From assembly GCF_000020605.1 (NCBI RefSeq), contig NC_012781.1, forward strand, positions 1,178,001-1,242,000: a stretch of DNA of 64,000 nucleotides, given 5' to 3'. Under the pieces are notes generated by a model. It was not told the DNA's origin and searched no databases. It saw only the letters and a list, made by a program, of their open reading frames with translations. Positions 8,285 to 17,023 of the stretch are shown piece after piece. The position numbers and the translations under genes were made by a program. Every line of letters begins with the position of its first letter. The stretch's first letter is position 1. Source of the DNA: Agathobacter rectalis ATCC 33656 (GTDB taxonomy: Bacteria; Bacillota; Clostridia; Lachnospirales; Lachnospiraceae).

Positions 8285-9308
8285 CGTATCATCATACCAG
8301 GGCACAATAGCCTGGGGCAAAGTTAAATGGGCCGGGGTACAGTTTGCTATTTTGAAAATTATCAGAAAGGATCTAAACCCGGACAAGACCTTCGAGCAGA
8401 ACTGGCAGGGCTGCACAGAAGCCGGAATGCCGATTCAGGGAGTGTATAACTATTCATATGCCACTACAACAGAAAAGGCAAAAACAGATGCAAAGAGAGT
8501 GATTGAGGTGCTTGCCGGAAGAAAGACATTCGTATGGCTTGACGTAGAGGACAGATGTCAGCAAGGACTTGGACAGACCTTAATTGACATCATCAACACA
8601 TATCAGTCAGAAATCAAGACTGCAGGACTTGAGTTTGGAGTGTATACCGGACTCAGCTTCTATAATACCTACATCCTGCCGTATGCTAATCAGATCAACT
8701 GTCCGTTCTGGATCGCGCGGTATCCATCAACTAAGGGAATGACTATCGGGGACGATCCGAACGATGCCAAGAAGCCTGCTATTGCACACAGCCTGTACGG
8801 ATGGCAGTACACCAGTGCATTCACCTGCTCCGGACTCAACAATAGCACGGATGCCAACCTCCTGTATGTGGAACTTGGAACAAAAGACACAACAGCAGCA
8901 AGTCAGCCCGTATCTGCGCCAGTCAAGCCAAACAATGAGAGCTGGAAGGGTGACATTGATTACTATCTGGAAAGTGAAGAGGTCAGAAAATGGCAGCACG
9001 CTATGAATGTAGGCTTCGACCTCAAAGGAGCTGATGCGCTGAAAGAGGATGGTAAATTTGGAGCAGACTCGCAGGCGTTCGCAAAGAGCCACAACCTGTG
9101 GAACGGCCAGAAACATTACTGTCCGACAGCAATCAAGTGGCTGAGAAGAACACTACATGATGTATATAGCTTTACTAAGCTAGATACAGACTATAAAGAA
9201 TGGAGCGACTACCTCTCAAAATGTGTGATGGTATTCCAAAAAAATAGAGGACTGACACAGGATGCACGTGTCGGACTTCTCACAACATACAGGCTTTTGA
9301 AAGGATAA
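8271..9308 (+). CDS. GH25 muramidase endolysin
   Basis: 345 aa. The N-terminal catalytic domain (about residues 1-205) is a glycoside hydrolase 25 lysozyme: GIDVSSYQG at the start holds the first Asp, and FVWLDVEDR near residue 95 holds the Asp/Glu pair. It cleaves the N-acetylmuramic acid to N-acetylglucosamine beta-1,4 bond. After a Pro-rich linker (near residue 213) the C-terminal part (about 225-345) has peptidoglycan-binding-like segments (LKEDGKFGADSQAFAKSHNL, VMVFQKNRGL). No signal peptide is visible, so release needs a holin, encoded next. GAAAGGAG precedes the start. Confidence 0.93.
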   Translation: MKGIDVSSYQGTIAWGKVKWAGVQFAILKIIRKDLNPDKTFEQNWQGCTEAGMPIQGVYNYSYATTTEKAKTDAKRVIEVLAGRKTFVWLDVEDRCQQGLGQTLIDIINTYQSEIKTAGLEFGVYTGLSFYNTYILPYANQINCPFWIARYPSTKGMTIGDDPNDAKKPAIAHSLYGWQYTSAFTCSGLNNSTDANLLYVELGTKDTTAASQPVSAPVKPNNESWKGDIDYYLESEEVRKWQHAMNVGFDLKGADALKEDGKFGADSQAFAKSHNLWNGQKHYCPTAIKWLRRTLHDVYSFTKLDTDYKEWSDYLSKCVMVFQKNRGLTQDARVGLLTTYRLLKG

Positions 9309-9315
9309 GGAAAAA

Positions 9316-9753
9316 ATGATGAATGATATTACAAGATTTTTTATGACAACAGCAAGCAACAAAATTATGGAGATAGTAGTTATTTGCATAGTGATGGACA
9401 CTATCTTCGGAGTATTACGAGCAATCAAGGAAAAAAAGTTCAATTCAAATTTTGGAATCAATGGAGCAATCAGAAAGGTCGGTATGTTGATTTCTCTTGT
9501 GCTCCTGGCTCTGGTCGACTCAATCATAAGATTGAACCTCATCGGATTTATCCCGGAAGGGGCAAGAACATATCTTCCGGGACAGACAGTCGGAACGATG
9601 GAGTTTTTCGCATTGTTATATATTGCATATGAGGTAGTCAGTATATTAAAGAATATGTCATTATGTGGCCTGCCGGTCAAAAAGGTATGGCACACGGTCA
9701 AAAAGGCACTATCAAAGTATACCAATGAGCTTCCAACGGATTCAACGAATTAA
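9316..9753 (+). CDS. Phage holin (toxin secretion/phage lysis family)
   Basis: 145 aa with three hydrophobic segments: about residues 18-35 (MEIVVICIVMDTIFGVL), 56-75 (VGMLISLVLLALVDSIIRL) and 93-110 (FFALLYIAYEVVSIL). The motif MDTIFGVLRAIKEKKFNSN is characteristic of the Bacteriophage_holin_4/Cph1 holin family. It opens the membrane at a set time to free the GH25 endolysin encoded 7 bp upstream. The frame is open beyond its stop into the chromosomal fragment, which marks the prophage edge. Confidence 0.9.
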   Translation: MMNDITRFFMTTASNKIMEIVVICIVMDTIFGVLRAIKEKKFNSNFGINGAIRKVGMLISLVLLALVDSIIRLNLIGFIPEGARTYLPGQTVGTMEFFALLYIAYEVVSILKNMSLCGLPVKKVWHTVKKALSKYTNELPTDSTN

Positions 9754-9812
9754 ATAGTTATTATCTCGGAATTATATGAAATTATTACTATATACGCAAA
9801 TACAATTTGGAT
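9754..9812. other. Probable right prophage junction (attR region)
   Basis: Left of this stretch is the holin. Right of it the sequence abruptly becomes the 3' end of a bacterial SpoIID-type gene starting at its internal MTQWG motif. The crossover core must lie in or just after this AT-rich stretch. The left junction is outside the window, so the duplicated core cannot be read. Confidence 0.5.
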
Positions 9813-10197
9813 GACACAGTGGGGCTCTAAAAGTCTCGGTGATCAGGGATACAGTGCAATTGAGATACTCAGATACTTTTACGGCAGCAACATGTATATC
9901 AATACAGCGGAGGCTGTATCAGGAATCCCGGCGTCATGGCCCGGCTACAATATAGGCATAGGCTCGTCAGGGCAGAATGTATACCAGATACAAAAACAGC
10001 TCGCCCGCATCGCAAAGGCATATCCGGCCATTCCGTCTATTGTGCCGGATGGAATATACGGACCAAAGACAAAGGCTGCCGTGGAAAAATTTCAGGCTGT
10101 ATTCGGACTTCCGGTTTCAGGTGTGGTGGACTACAATACATGGTATGAGATATCAAATATATATGTCGCTGTGACACGTATTGCGGAGCTTGCTTAA
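9811..10197 (+). pseudogene. 3' fragment of SpoIID / peptidoglycan-binding protein
   Basis: 128 codons are readable from an ATG that is internal to the family. MTQWGSKSLGDQGYSAIEIL then RYFYG corresponds to the HGxGMSQWG-like end of a SpoIID/LytB domain. After it comes a PG_binding_1 domain (IGSSGQNVYQIQKQL, DGIYGPKTKAAVEKFQ, GVVDYNTWY). There is no ribosome site at 9811, and the frame runs back into phage sequence without a start. I infer that the prophage inserted into the 3' half of this gene and separated this end from its head. It would be rejoined on excision. Confidence 0.7.
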
Positions 10198-10307
10198 TTG
10201 GATTAAAGGAGCAAAACAGTGCTGGCAAGAGAAAAAATGATGTGATATTATATAAAATAAAAGTAACTATTCACAACCCTATTTTTCAGATAAAGAAAGA
10301 CAATTTT

Positions 10308-11072
10308 ATGAATACAGAAACCCAAAATTACAAGATAATTGTGGCATACGACGGCACACGCTACAAAGGCTGGCAGGTGCAGAAATCCACAGATGATACA
10401 ATACAGGGAAAGCTTCAGCATGTGCTTTCCACACTGGCAGGAAAGCCGGTTGAGGTCATAGGCTCAGGGCGCACGGATGCGGGAGTGCATGCGGTGGGGC
10501 AGGTGGCAAGCTTTCACATGCCGAAGCATTTTTCAAAGGATGAGATATTTATATGGCTGAATGAGCATCTGCCGGCAGATATTGCGGTGACAGATATTTC
10601 AAATGTGCCTGACAGATTTCATGCCAGGTACAATGCCGTCTCAAAGACATATGTGTATACAATACACACCGGTATTGTGTCAGATGTGTTCAGGAGAAAA
10701 TATGTATACGACTATGATAAGCCGCTTGACACAGACCGGATGAAAAAAGCAGCAGCGTATCTTCTCGGAGAGCATGATTTTAAAGCCTTTTGTGGCAATA
10801 GACATATGAAAAAGTCAACGGTCAGGACGATTTTTTCTATTGATATAGAAAAAACAGGCGCTGATATTGTTATCAGCTACACCGGAGATGGATTTTTACA
10901 GAATATGATAAGAATCATCACAGGAACGCTTATCGAGGTGGGCGATGGAAGGAAAAATCCGGATGCTGTGATGGAAATTTTAGCTTCAAAGGATAGGGCA
11001 CAGGCAGGCTACACAGCACCGGCGTGTGGGCTGAGACTGGAAAGGGTAGATTATGGCAAAGTGGTATGTTAG
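10308..11072 (+). CDS. truA: tRNA pseudouridine(38-40) synthase
   Basis: 254 aa from the ATG at 10308; in-frame codons upstream (from 10242) code for no family residues. The catalytic Asp is in GSGRTDAGVHAVGQV (about D57). TruA signatures YDGTRYKGWQ near the start and GDGFLQNMIRIITGTLIEVG near the end are clear. It isomerises U38, U39 and U40 in the tRNA anticodon arm. It overlaps the next gene by 20 bp, indicating a bicistronic unit. Confidence 0.95.
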   Translation: MNTETQNYKIIVAYDGTRYKGWQVQKSTDDTIQGKLQHVLSTLAGKPVEVIGSGRTDAGVHAVGQVASFHMPKHFSKDEIFIWLNEHLPADIAVTDISNVPDRFHARYNAVSKTYVYTIHTGIVSDVFRRKYVYDYDKPLDTDRMKKAAAYLLGEHDFKAFCGNRHMKKSTVRTIFSIDIEKTGADIVISYTGDGFLQNMIRIITGTLIEVGDGRKNPDAVMEILASKDRAQAGYTAPACGLRLERVDYGKVVC

Positions 11073-12813
11073 TGCGAAGAGGGCTGATTTTGCGGCAATC
11101 GGAGCGAAGTTTGGAATAGATCAGGTGACGGCGCGGATAATCAGAAACAGAGGTGTTATAGGAGATGACGCGGTAAATGAATTTTTAAACGGCAAACTCT
11201 CAGACATTGCAGACCCGGCTCTTTTAAAGGATGGTCAGAGGCTGGTTGACATTCTTGCCCAAAAGATAGCTGACAAGGTCAAAATCAGGATAATCGGCGA
11301 CTATGACATAGACGGAGTGATGTCTACATATATTCTTGTGAAGGCACTTAAAAGAGCCGGTGCATGTGTGGATTATATGATTCCCGACAGAGTGAAGGAT
11401 GGCTATGGTTTGAATGTGCATCTGATTGACAAGGCATATGAGGATGGGATAGACACTGTGGTCACCTGTGACAACGGAATTGCAGCGATTGAGGAAATCG
11501 CACATGCAAAGGAGCTTGGAATGACGGTTCTCGTAACAGACCACCATGCAGTGCCGTTTGAAGATATAAAGGGTATAAAGATTTACAAGGAGAGCAAAGC
11601 AGATGCCGTTGTAAATCCGCATCAGATAGAGTGCAGCTATCCGTACAAGGAGCTTTGCGGAGCAGCTGTTGCCTGGAAAATTGTCATATTACTATATAGA
11701 AAAATCGGCATAGATGAGAAAGAGACCATGGATTTTATAGAGAATGTGGCATTTGCAACAGTCGGTGATGTCATGCCGCTGACGGGTGAAAACCGTATAC
11801 TTGTAAAGGCCGGTTTAAAGAGTATTCATCATACGACAAATATCGGCATGAAAGCCCTGCTTGAATGTTGTAATATAGAGGCTGAAAATGTAGATGCATA
11901 TCATTTTGGATTTGTTCTTGGACCCTGTGTCAATGCGACAGGCCGTCTGGATACAGCCAAAAGAGCACTTGAGCTGTTTTTATGTGACAGGCAGGAGGAG
12001 GCCATGCGCATCGCATCAGAGCTTGTAGCGCTCAATGATGACAGGAAGGAAATGACTGCAAAGGGTGTGGAAACCGCAGTTGAGATATATGAGAGGGACA
12101 ATTACGAAAAAGACAGGGTGCTTGTCATATATCTGCCGGATGTGCATGAGAGCATAGCAGGAATCATAGCAGGCCGTATCAGGGAGAAATACAATAAGCC
12201 AACCTTTATACTCACAAAGAGTGAGGACGGAGTAAAGGGCTCAGGCCGCTCGATAGAGGAGTACTCCATGTATGAGGAAATGTGCAAATGCAGTGAGCTG
12301 TTCACGAAGTTTGGTGGCCATCCGATGGCTGCAGGACTTTCACTGCCACAAGAAAACGTTGAGCCATTCCGTCAGAAAATAAATGAGTATGCATCGCTTA
12401 CTGACGATGACCTCGTGCCTAAAATACATATAGATGTGCCGATGCCGGTGGATTATGTATCAATGAGACTGGTGTCTGAGTTTTCAGTACTGGCACCGTT
12501 TGGAAAGGACAATCCAAAGCCTGTTTTTGCGGATAAAAATCTACGTGTGAGCCGCATGTGGGTAGTGGGTAAAAACAACAATGTGCTTAGACTTTCTTTG
12601 ATATCCTCATATGGCACGCCAATCAATGCAATTTATTTTGGTGATATAGAAAGCTTTTTTGATTATATCAGGCAAAGGTTTGGTTCTGACGCGCTTGAAG
12701 CTGCACAAAGAGGAAGGTTCAATAATATAGTGCTGTCCGTAGTATATTCACCAAAGATAAATGTATTCAGGGAAAATGAGTCACTGCAGTTTGAAATACA
12801 GTATTATAAGTGA
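11053..12813 (+). CDS. recJ: Single-stranded-DNA exonuclease RecJ family (DHH)
   Basis: 586 aa. DHH-family motifs are present: IIGDYDIDGVMS (about residues 80-92), VVTCDNGIAA (near 137-146) and VTDHHAVPF (near 161). DHHA1-type GGHPMAAGLSL follows near 420 and a RecJ OB-like C-terminus ends the protein. It degrades single-stranded DNA 5' to 3' with Mn or Mg in recombination and mismatch repair. It is slightly short but within the RecJ range. The start inside truA has GGAAAGG upstream. Confidence 0.9.
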   Translation: MAKWYVSAKRADFAAIGAKFGIDQVTARIIRNRGVIGDDAVNEFLNGKLSDIADPALLKDGQRLVDILAQKIADKVKIRIIGDYDIDGVMSTYILVKALKRAGACVDYMIPDRVKDGYGLNVHLIDKAYEDGIDTVVTCDNGIAAIEEIAHAKELGMTVLVTDHHAVPFEDIKGIKIYKESKADAVVNPHQIECSYPYKELCGAAVAWKIVILLYRKIGIDEKETMDFIENVAFATVGDVMPLTGENRILVKAGLKSIHHTTNIGMKALLECCNIEAENVDAYHFGFVLGPCVNATGRLDTAKRALELFLCDRQEEAMRIASELVALNDDRKEMTAKGVETAVEIYERDNYEKDRVLVIYLPDVHESIAGIIAGRIREKYNKPTFILTKSEDGVKGSGRSIEEYSMYEEMCKCSELFTKFGGHPMAAGLSLPQENVEPFRQKINEYASLTDDDLVPKIHIDVPMPVDYVSMRLVSEFSVLAPFGKDNPKPVFADKNLRVSRMWVVGKNNNVLRLSLISSYGTPINAIYFGDIESFFDYIRQRFGSDALEAAQRGRFNNIVLSVVYSPKINVFRENESLQFEIQYYK

Positions 12814-12855
12814 TATTATATTCTAAAAAGGTAACCGGTAAAGGAGAATAGATCA

Positions 12856-13806
12856 GTGTTTGGGAACAGAGCAAAAATATCCGCTGAGGAATTAGCGTAT
12901 ATGAAGGAACAATTGGATAATGACAGGGGATTTTTCGAGAATGTAAATGCAAAGTCAAAGCTTATAGAGGCTGATTTTGATGAGCTGGAGAAATCAAGAC
13001 AGCTTGAGGAGTCATCCCTTAAGCAGCTGAATGATAATGCAAATAATGTGGTGGAATTTTCAAAGGACAGCATGGATGCCATATCGGCCTTAAACGACAG
13101 CTTTACAGAGTGTGTAAAGGCGGCTGCGGACAATCTTACAAGCCTTGAGAGTGCGGCAAAGGCAATTGCCACACAGCATGAGGATACATGTGCGCTTGTC
13201 GAAAACAATAAGCATTTTACCGCTCCGGCTAAGAGTTTGCCGGAGACATCGGACAGGCTTGAGGAGCATGTGGATAGCTGTGCGGATATAGCTGCGCAGA
13301 TGAAGGAGCAGAATAAGCAGATGAGTGTTCTCTCACTCAATGCTGCTATAGAGGCGGGCATGCTTGGAGAGCAGGGAAAGCTGTTCGTGGAGGCTGCTGA
13401 GAGTATAAGGGAGGCATCTGTTTCATATGACAGTGCAATTGATGCTGTGAAACAGGAGCTTTCAGAGGCAAAAGCTGAGATTAGTGCACTTAAAGAGCAG
13501 GTGAGCCACCTTGTAGGGCTTCTAAAGGACAACAATGTTGCCACGACAAGGCTCATGAAGCAGGGAGTGGAGCTCAATCATGTGTTTTCACAGTGTGATG
13601 AGATTTCAGTTGACATGATAGAAGCGTGCAGACAGCAGATTGTGTCAATCCGCAATACACAGGAGGAGATTATCAAGTTTGAGGAGCGCAATAAGCTGCA
13701 GATAGAGGATGCATACGCAGAAATTTCGACTCAGAGGAAAAATTCAGTAGAAATAAAATCAACTGTGGACAAGGTGCTTGACTACAGCAGGGAGAGAGTA
13801 AGATAA
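12856..13806 (+). CDS. Cytoplasmic methyl-accepting-chemotaxis-like protein
   Basis: 316 aa from GTG 12856 (AAGGAG 9 bp upstream). The whole protein is predicted coiled coil. Residues near 160-185 read LSLNAAIEAGMLGEQGKLF then VEAAESIR, close to the MCP hairpin consensus ([23 protein letters not shown]). There is no transmembrane segment and no sensory domain, only the signalling helix pair. It may tune chemotaxis from the cytoplasm or be a structural relative used for another purpose. It is placed after recJ with 42 bp between them and a terminator after it. Confidence 0.65.
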   Translation: MFGNRAKISAEELAYMKEQLDNDRGFFENVNAKSKLIEADFDELEKSRQLEESSLKQLNDNANNVVEFSKDSMDAISALNDSFTECVKAAADNLTSLESAAKAIATQHEDTCALVENNKHFTAPAKSLPETSDRLEEHVDSCADIAAQMKEQNKQMSVLSLNAAIEAGMLGEQGKLFVEAAESIREASVSYDSAIDAVKQELSEAKAEISALKEQVSHLVGLLKDNNVATTRLMKQGVELNHVFSQCDEISVDMIEACRQQIVSIRNTQEEIIKFEERNKLQIEDAYAEISTQRKNSVEIKSTVDKVLDYSRERVR

Positions 13807-13857
13807 CAGGACAGATATGCAGACTGTGAGTGTCATGCATTTTTATGAGTGAAATAT

Positions 13858-13897
13858 AAAAAGACATCAACCGGTGTAAATTCCGGATGATGTCTTT
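13858..13897. terminator. Bidirectional terminator
   Basis: AAAAAGACATCA-ACCGG pairs with CCGGATGATGTCTTTTT. It has A and T tracts on both sides and lies between convergent genes. Confidence 0.85.
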
Positions 13898-13923
13898 TTG
13901 AGTTGAAAGCTGCAATTATTAAA

Positions 13924-14622
13924 TCAAACACGAACCTTGCTGTTTGCTGTATCCTGGAAGCTTCCGCTCTTCTGCGGCAGATGCATCCAGTTTTTGATGT
14001 AGACCACATTGTACATTACAAAAGCAAGCATAAAGGCTGTAGAAACGTCAAATACTGAGTGCTGTTTGATAAACATGGTAGACAGTATAATCAGAACACA
14101 AAGCACTAATGATGCATGCTGAACGTGCTTTTTATCCTTGAAATAGCTGCTGTGCATCACCGCAAAATGAATGCCGAGCGAATTGTATACGTGAATGCTC
14201 GGAAACAGGTTCGTCGGTGTGTCAGTGGAGTAAAGCCACTCGCAAAGCGCTGTAAACATATTGTGGTGCGTGAAATAATAAGGCCTTAAATTGTGACCAT
14301 TCGGGTAGAGAGTTGATATAACCAAAAATACGGTCATACCGGTGTATAAAAACGCACACAGTCTGTAAAATTCTTTTTTGTCATGTAATGCCGTGAAAGC
14401 AATTCCAAAGGCCACATAGCCAAACCACATGATATAAGGAATAACAAAGTATTCACAAAATGGTATATAATCATCTATTGGAAGATGAATCAAGTGATAA
14501 TGTGTGGTAACAGTGCGCTCTAAATATCCAAACCAGGTCAGATATATGATAAAGTATGATAAAATCCACACATGCTTGTAGCGGTTGAAAAGCTCTATAA
14601 GCTTATTCTGTATTTTCTTCAT
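13924..14622 (-). CDS. PAP2-family membrane phosphatase
   Basis: 232 aa with about six transmembrane helices. The three PAP2 phosphatase motifs are visible: NLRPYYF (variant of KxxxxxxRP, near residue 113), FPSIHVYNSLG (PSxH, near 140) and STMFIKQHSVFDV (SRxxxxxHxxxD-like, near 183). Related proteins dephosphorylate undecaprenyl or phosphatidyl phosphates or act as inositol phosphotransferases at the outer membrane face. The substrate is unknown. AAAGGTGG precedes the start. Confidence 0.8.
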   Translation of the reverse strand: MKKIQNKLIELFNRYKHVWILSYFIIYLTWFGYLERTVTTHYHLIHLPIDDYIPFCEYFVIPYIMWFGYVAFGIAFTALHDKKEFYRLCAFLYTGMTVFLVISTLYPNGHNLRPYYFTHHNMFTALCEWLYSTDTPTNLFPSIHVYNSLGIHFAVMHSSYFKDKKHVQHASLVLCVLIILSTMFIKQHSVFDVSTAFMLAFVMYNVVYIKNWMHLPQKSGSFQDTANSKVRV

Positions 14623-14793
14623 AAAACCACCTTTTTAATCCGCTTGAAATTATAACACTGAAAAATAATTCAAACAACACCAAAACAAAAGACTTAATAA
14701 ATTTTATGAAAAAATTAATAATTAAGACCTTATATAATGAGCTTTTTGTGAAATATTTATCTGCAGCAAAAAGCATAGGATATAACCTGTGGG

Positions 14794-16782
14794 CTAATCT
14801 GCATAAAGAATGCTAAAATCCCATGGTGCAAGAGCTATACAATCGCCTGCTGATACTGTACTGTCATCGCAAAGCTTCTTGAGACCGTCTGCATGGCAGG
14901 TAACAGTCTGCTCATCATCCGAGTAGTTAAGCAGATAAATGATTTTTTCTCCCTGCATATTGGTGCCGCGCTTTATGACAACGGGATAAGAAGCATCAAA
15001 TTCATTTTTTTGCTCGCCGAAGAAAAGCTTTAGGGCTTCTATCAGCGTGTCCTCACCAAAAAGTGTGGCAAGATACATGGCACGTCCTTTGCCATAAGAG
15101 TTTTCTGTGATAGCTGCGTGTACTCCCCAGTGCTTGTGCTCATACATAGCAACAGGTGTGGCAGTGGTACAGTCAACCATCTCCATCCAGTCACGCGCTT
15201 TTGATGATTTGCCGCCACAACTTACGGTGACATTGTCAGGCAGGGTGAACTCATCGTACTGTATGCCGAGAGCCTTGTTTATAATATAAGGCTGTACGTC
15301 ATGGCGTATTTTAAGGTGTTCATCCGAAAAAGCAGATTTAAAGGTCACCACCATATTGCCGCCGTTTGCAACAAATTCATTTAAGGCATTGAGCACATCA
15401 TCTGTTGCGCTATAGAGTGCAGGCACAAGTATATTCTCATATGAAGCAAAAAGTGCCGGGTCGGCAGGAATCACGTCGTACTCAATGTTCATCAGATACA
15501 GGGCATCGCAAAGCCATCTGAAAACGGTATTGTAATTGGAGTCACTTTCGTTGTTCAGCTTAAATTCATTGAGTCCTGTAAGAGAAGAGTTGTCAGCAAT
15601 AATCGCAAACTTGTTTGTCTTTTTCAAATTTACCAGCCTGTGTCCGTATTTTTTTAGTTCGTTTCCGATGACACTGCATTCCTTATAAAGCCTGTTCGGT
15701 CTAAGGTCGTGGGAGAGCACGCCCTTCCAGTAGCTTTCTATGGCATTGTGGATAGAATGCCAGTGCCAGTATTCAACCATGCATGCACCGTTTGCGATGT
15801 GGCTTATGGCCTGAAGCCTCAGCTGTCCCGGATAAGGAAGCCATGGGTGATTTCCGGCTGCCTCGGTCTCAAGCACCAGATAATTATCACCTTTTATGCC
15901 CCTTGCAATATTGCCGCAGGCGGTAATCTCGCGGCCGCTCAGACTGCTCTGGGAAGGGTGATATATATCGCAGCCTGCGATATCCATACACTTGGCAGCC
16001 TCGTACTGATTGACCTCCGGCTGCATGCCGTAAGAGTAATCGTGCCATTCAAAGTCGAAATTGTGAGTGATGAACTGGTCATCTCTCTTGTATTTTTTGA
16101 CGATATCGGCCTGCCATGCAAAAAAGTCTGTCACGAGCTTTCTCTGGAATTTTTTGTATTCCGCATCAAGACTCATATTTATGGTGCCGCGGATATCAGG
16201 AAAGGCATCCCAGTCATCCACACGGTTGCTCCAGTAATCAAGTCCAAACTCCCTGTTAAACTCGTCAATGTCAGGAAATTCATTTTTCAGATATTCTACA
16301 AATTTAGCCTGTGCGTATTTGGAACAGGTGTCATAGGGCTTTGTCTCATTGTCGAGCTGGAAGCCGATCACGCAGTCGTAGTCCTTTACCTGCTCCATGA
16401 GCTTTTCAATGATAATCTGTGCATGGTGCAGATAGTCAGGGTTTGTGATATCCATGTTCTGGCGGTGGCCGTAGAGCTCTTTGCCGTTATGTGTTACAGC
16501 GAGAATATCGGGATATTTTTTTGCAAGCCATGATGGAATAGCATATGTAGGGGTTCCGACAATGACCTTCAGCTCATATTTTGCTGCGCAGTCAAGCATG
16601 CGGTGCAGGTGTGTAAAATCAAATACTCCCTCCTTAGGCTCCCATGTGCTCCAGGTGGATTCGGCAATCCTGATAACATTCATGCCGGCATCGCGTATCA
16701 TCTTAAAATCTGTTTCTATGCGGTCGTAAGGCATATATTCGTCGTAATATGCCACACCATATAATATTTCGTTAAAATTCAT
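14794..16782 (-). CDS. Glycoside hydrolase family 42 beta-galactosidase
   Basis: 662 aa, the normal GH42 length. The N-terminal TIM barrel starts YGVAYYDEYMPYDRIETD. The acid/base Glu follows Asn in GFQLDNE (E146), and the nucleophile is in YLVLETEAAGNHPW (E305 or E307). The trimerisation and C-terminal domains follow. There is no signal peptide, so it acts on galactosides or galacto-oligosaccharides taken up by the cell. It is divergent from a LacI regulator, which likely controls it. GGAGGT precedes the start by 10 bp. Confidence 0.93.
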   Translation of the reverse strand: MNFNEILYGVAYYDEYMPYDRIETDFKMIRDAGMNVIRIAESTWSTWEPKEGVFDFTHLHRMLDCAAKYELKVIVGTPTYAIPSWLAKKYPDILAVTHNGKELYGHRQNMDITNPDYLHHAQIIIEKLMEQVKDYDCVIGFQLDNETKPYDTCSKYAQAKFVEYLKNEFPDIDEFNREFGLDYWSNRVDDWDAFPDIRGTINMSLDAEYKKFQRKLVTDFFAWQADIVKKYKRDDQFITHNFDFEWHDYSYGMQPEVNQYEAAKCMDIAGCDIYHPSQSSLSGREITACGNIARGIKGDNYLVLETEAAGNHPWLPYPGQLRLQAISHIANGACMVEYWHWHSIHNAIESYWKGVLSHDLRPNRLYKECSVIGNELKKYGHRLVNLKKTNKFAIIADNSSLTGLNEFKLNNESDSNYNTVFRWLCDALYLMNIEYDVIPADPALFASYENILVPALYSATDDVLNALNEFVANGGNMVVTFKSAFSDEHLKIRHDVQPYIINKALGIQYDEFTLPDNVTVSCGGKSSKARDWMEMVDCTTATPVAMYEHKHWGVHAAITENSYGKGRAMYLATLFGEDTLIEALKLFFGEQKNEFDASYPVVIKRGTNMQGEKIIYLLNYSDDEQTVTCHADGLKKLCDDSTVSAGDCIALAPWDFSILYAD

Positions 16783-16811
16783 TTATATGTACCTCCAATA
16801 GTTACACTATA

Positions 16812-16840
16812 AATATACGTTAGTAAATGAATGGTGTAAA
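16812..16840 (-). promoter_or_regulatory. Promoter of the GH42 gene
   Basis: On the minus strand TTTACA (16835-16840), 17 bp and TATATT (16812-16817) lie about 30 bp before the start codon. Confidence 0.6.
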
Positions 16841-16895
16841 CATTAAATCATCAGAAAACAAAATGTTGAGCGAATATGCGTGGAAGAATGAGTCA

Positions 16896-16904
16896 GTTGC
16901 GCAA
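16896..16904. promoter_or_regulatory. LacI-type operator candidate O1
   Basis: GTTGCGCAA contains the 8-bp palindrome TTGCGCAA. It sits upstream of the GH42 promoter and 67 bp from a second, fuller copy. Confidence 0.5.
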
Positions 16905-16920
16905 AAATTGCATGTCTAGG

Positions 16921-16949
16921 ATGACAAGTGTATGAAGATAGGTTATAAT
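16921..16949 (+). promoter_or_regulatory. Promoter of the LacI regulator gene
   Basis: ATGACA (16921-16926), 17 bp and TATAAT (16944-16949). A palindromic operator candidate lies immediately downstream of the predicted start site. Confidence 0.65.
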
Positions 16950-16962
16950 GAAAAGCAATAGA

Positions 16963-16972
16963 GTTGCGCAAC
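16963..16972. promoter_or_regulatory. LacI-type operator candidate O2
   Basis: GTTGCGCAAC is a perfect 10-bp palindrome with a central CpG, as in LacI-family operators. It lies 14-23 bp after the -10 of the regulator's own promoter, where binding would block transcription (autorepression). Confidence 0.6.
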
Positions 16973-17023
16973 AAATAAAAGTTGCTCAGTGATTAATCAC
17001 ATTTAGATGAAAGAGGCGGCAGA

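Noticed and set aside
15709..16533. Long plus-strand ORF opposite the GH42 gene
   Set aside because: It is a shadow of the beta-galactosidase, without a ribosome site or recognisable motifs.
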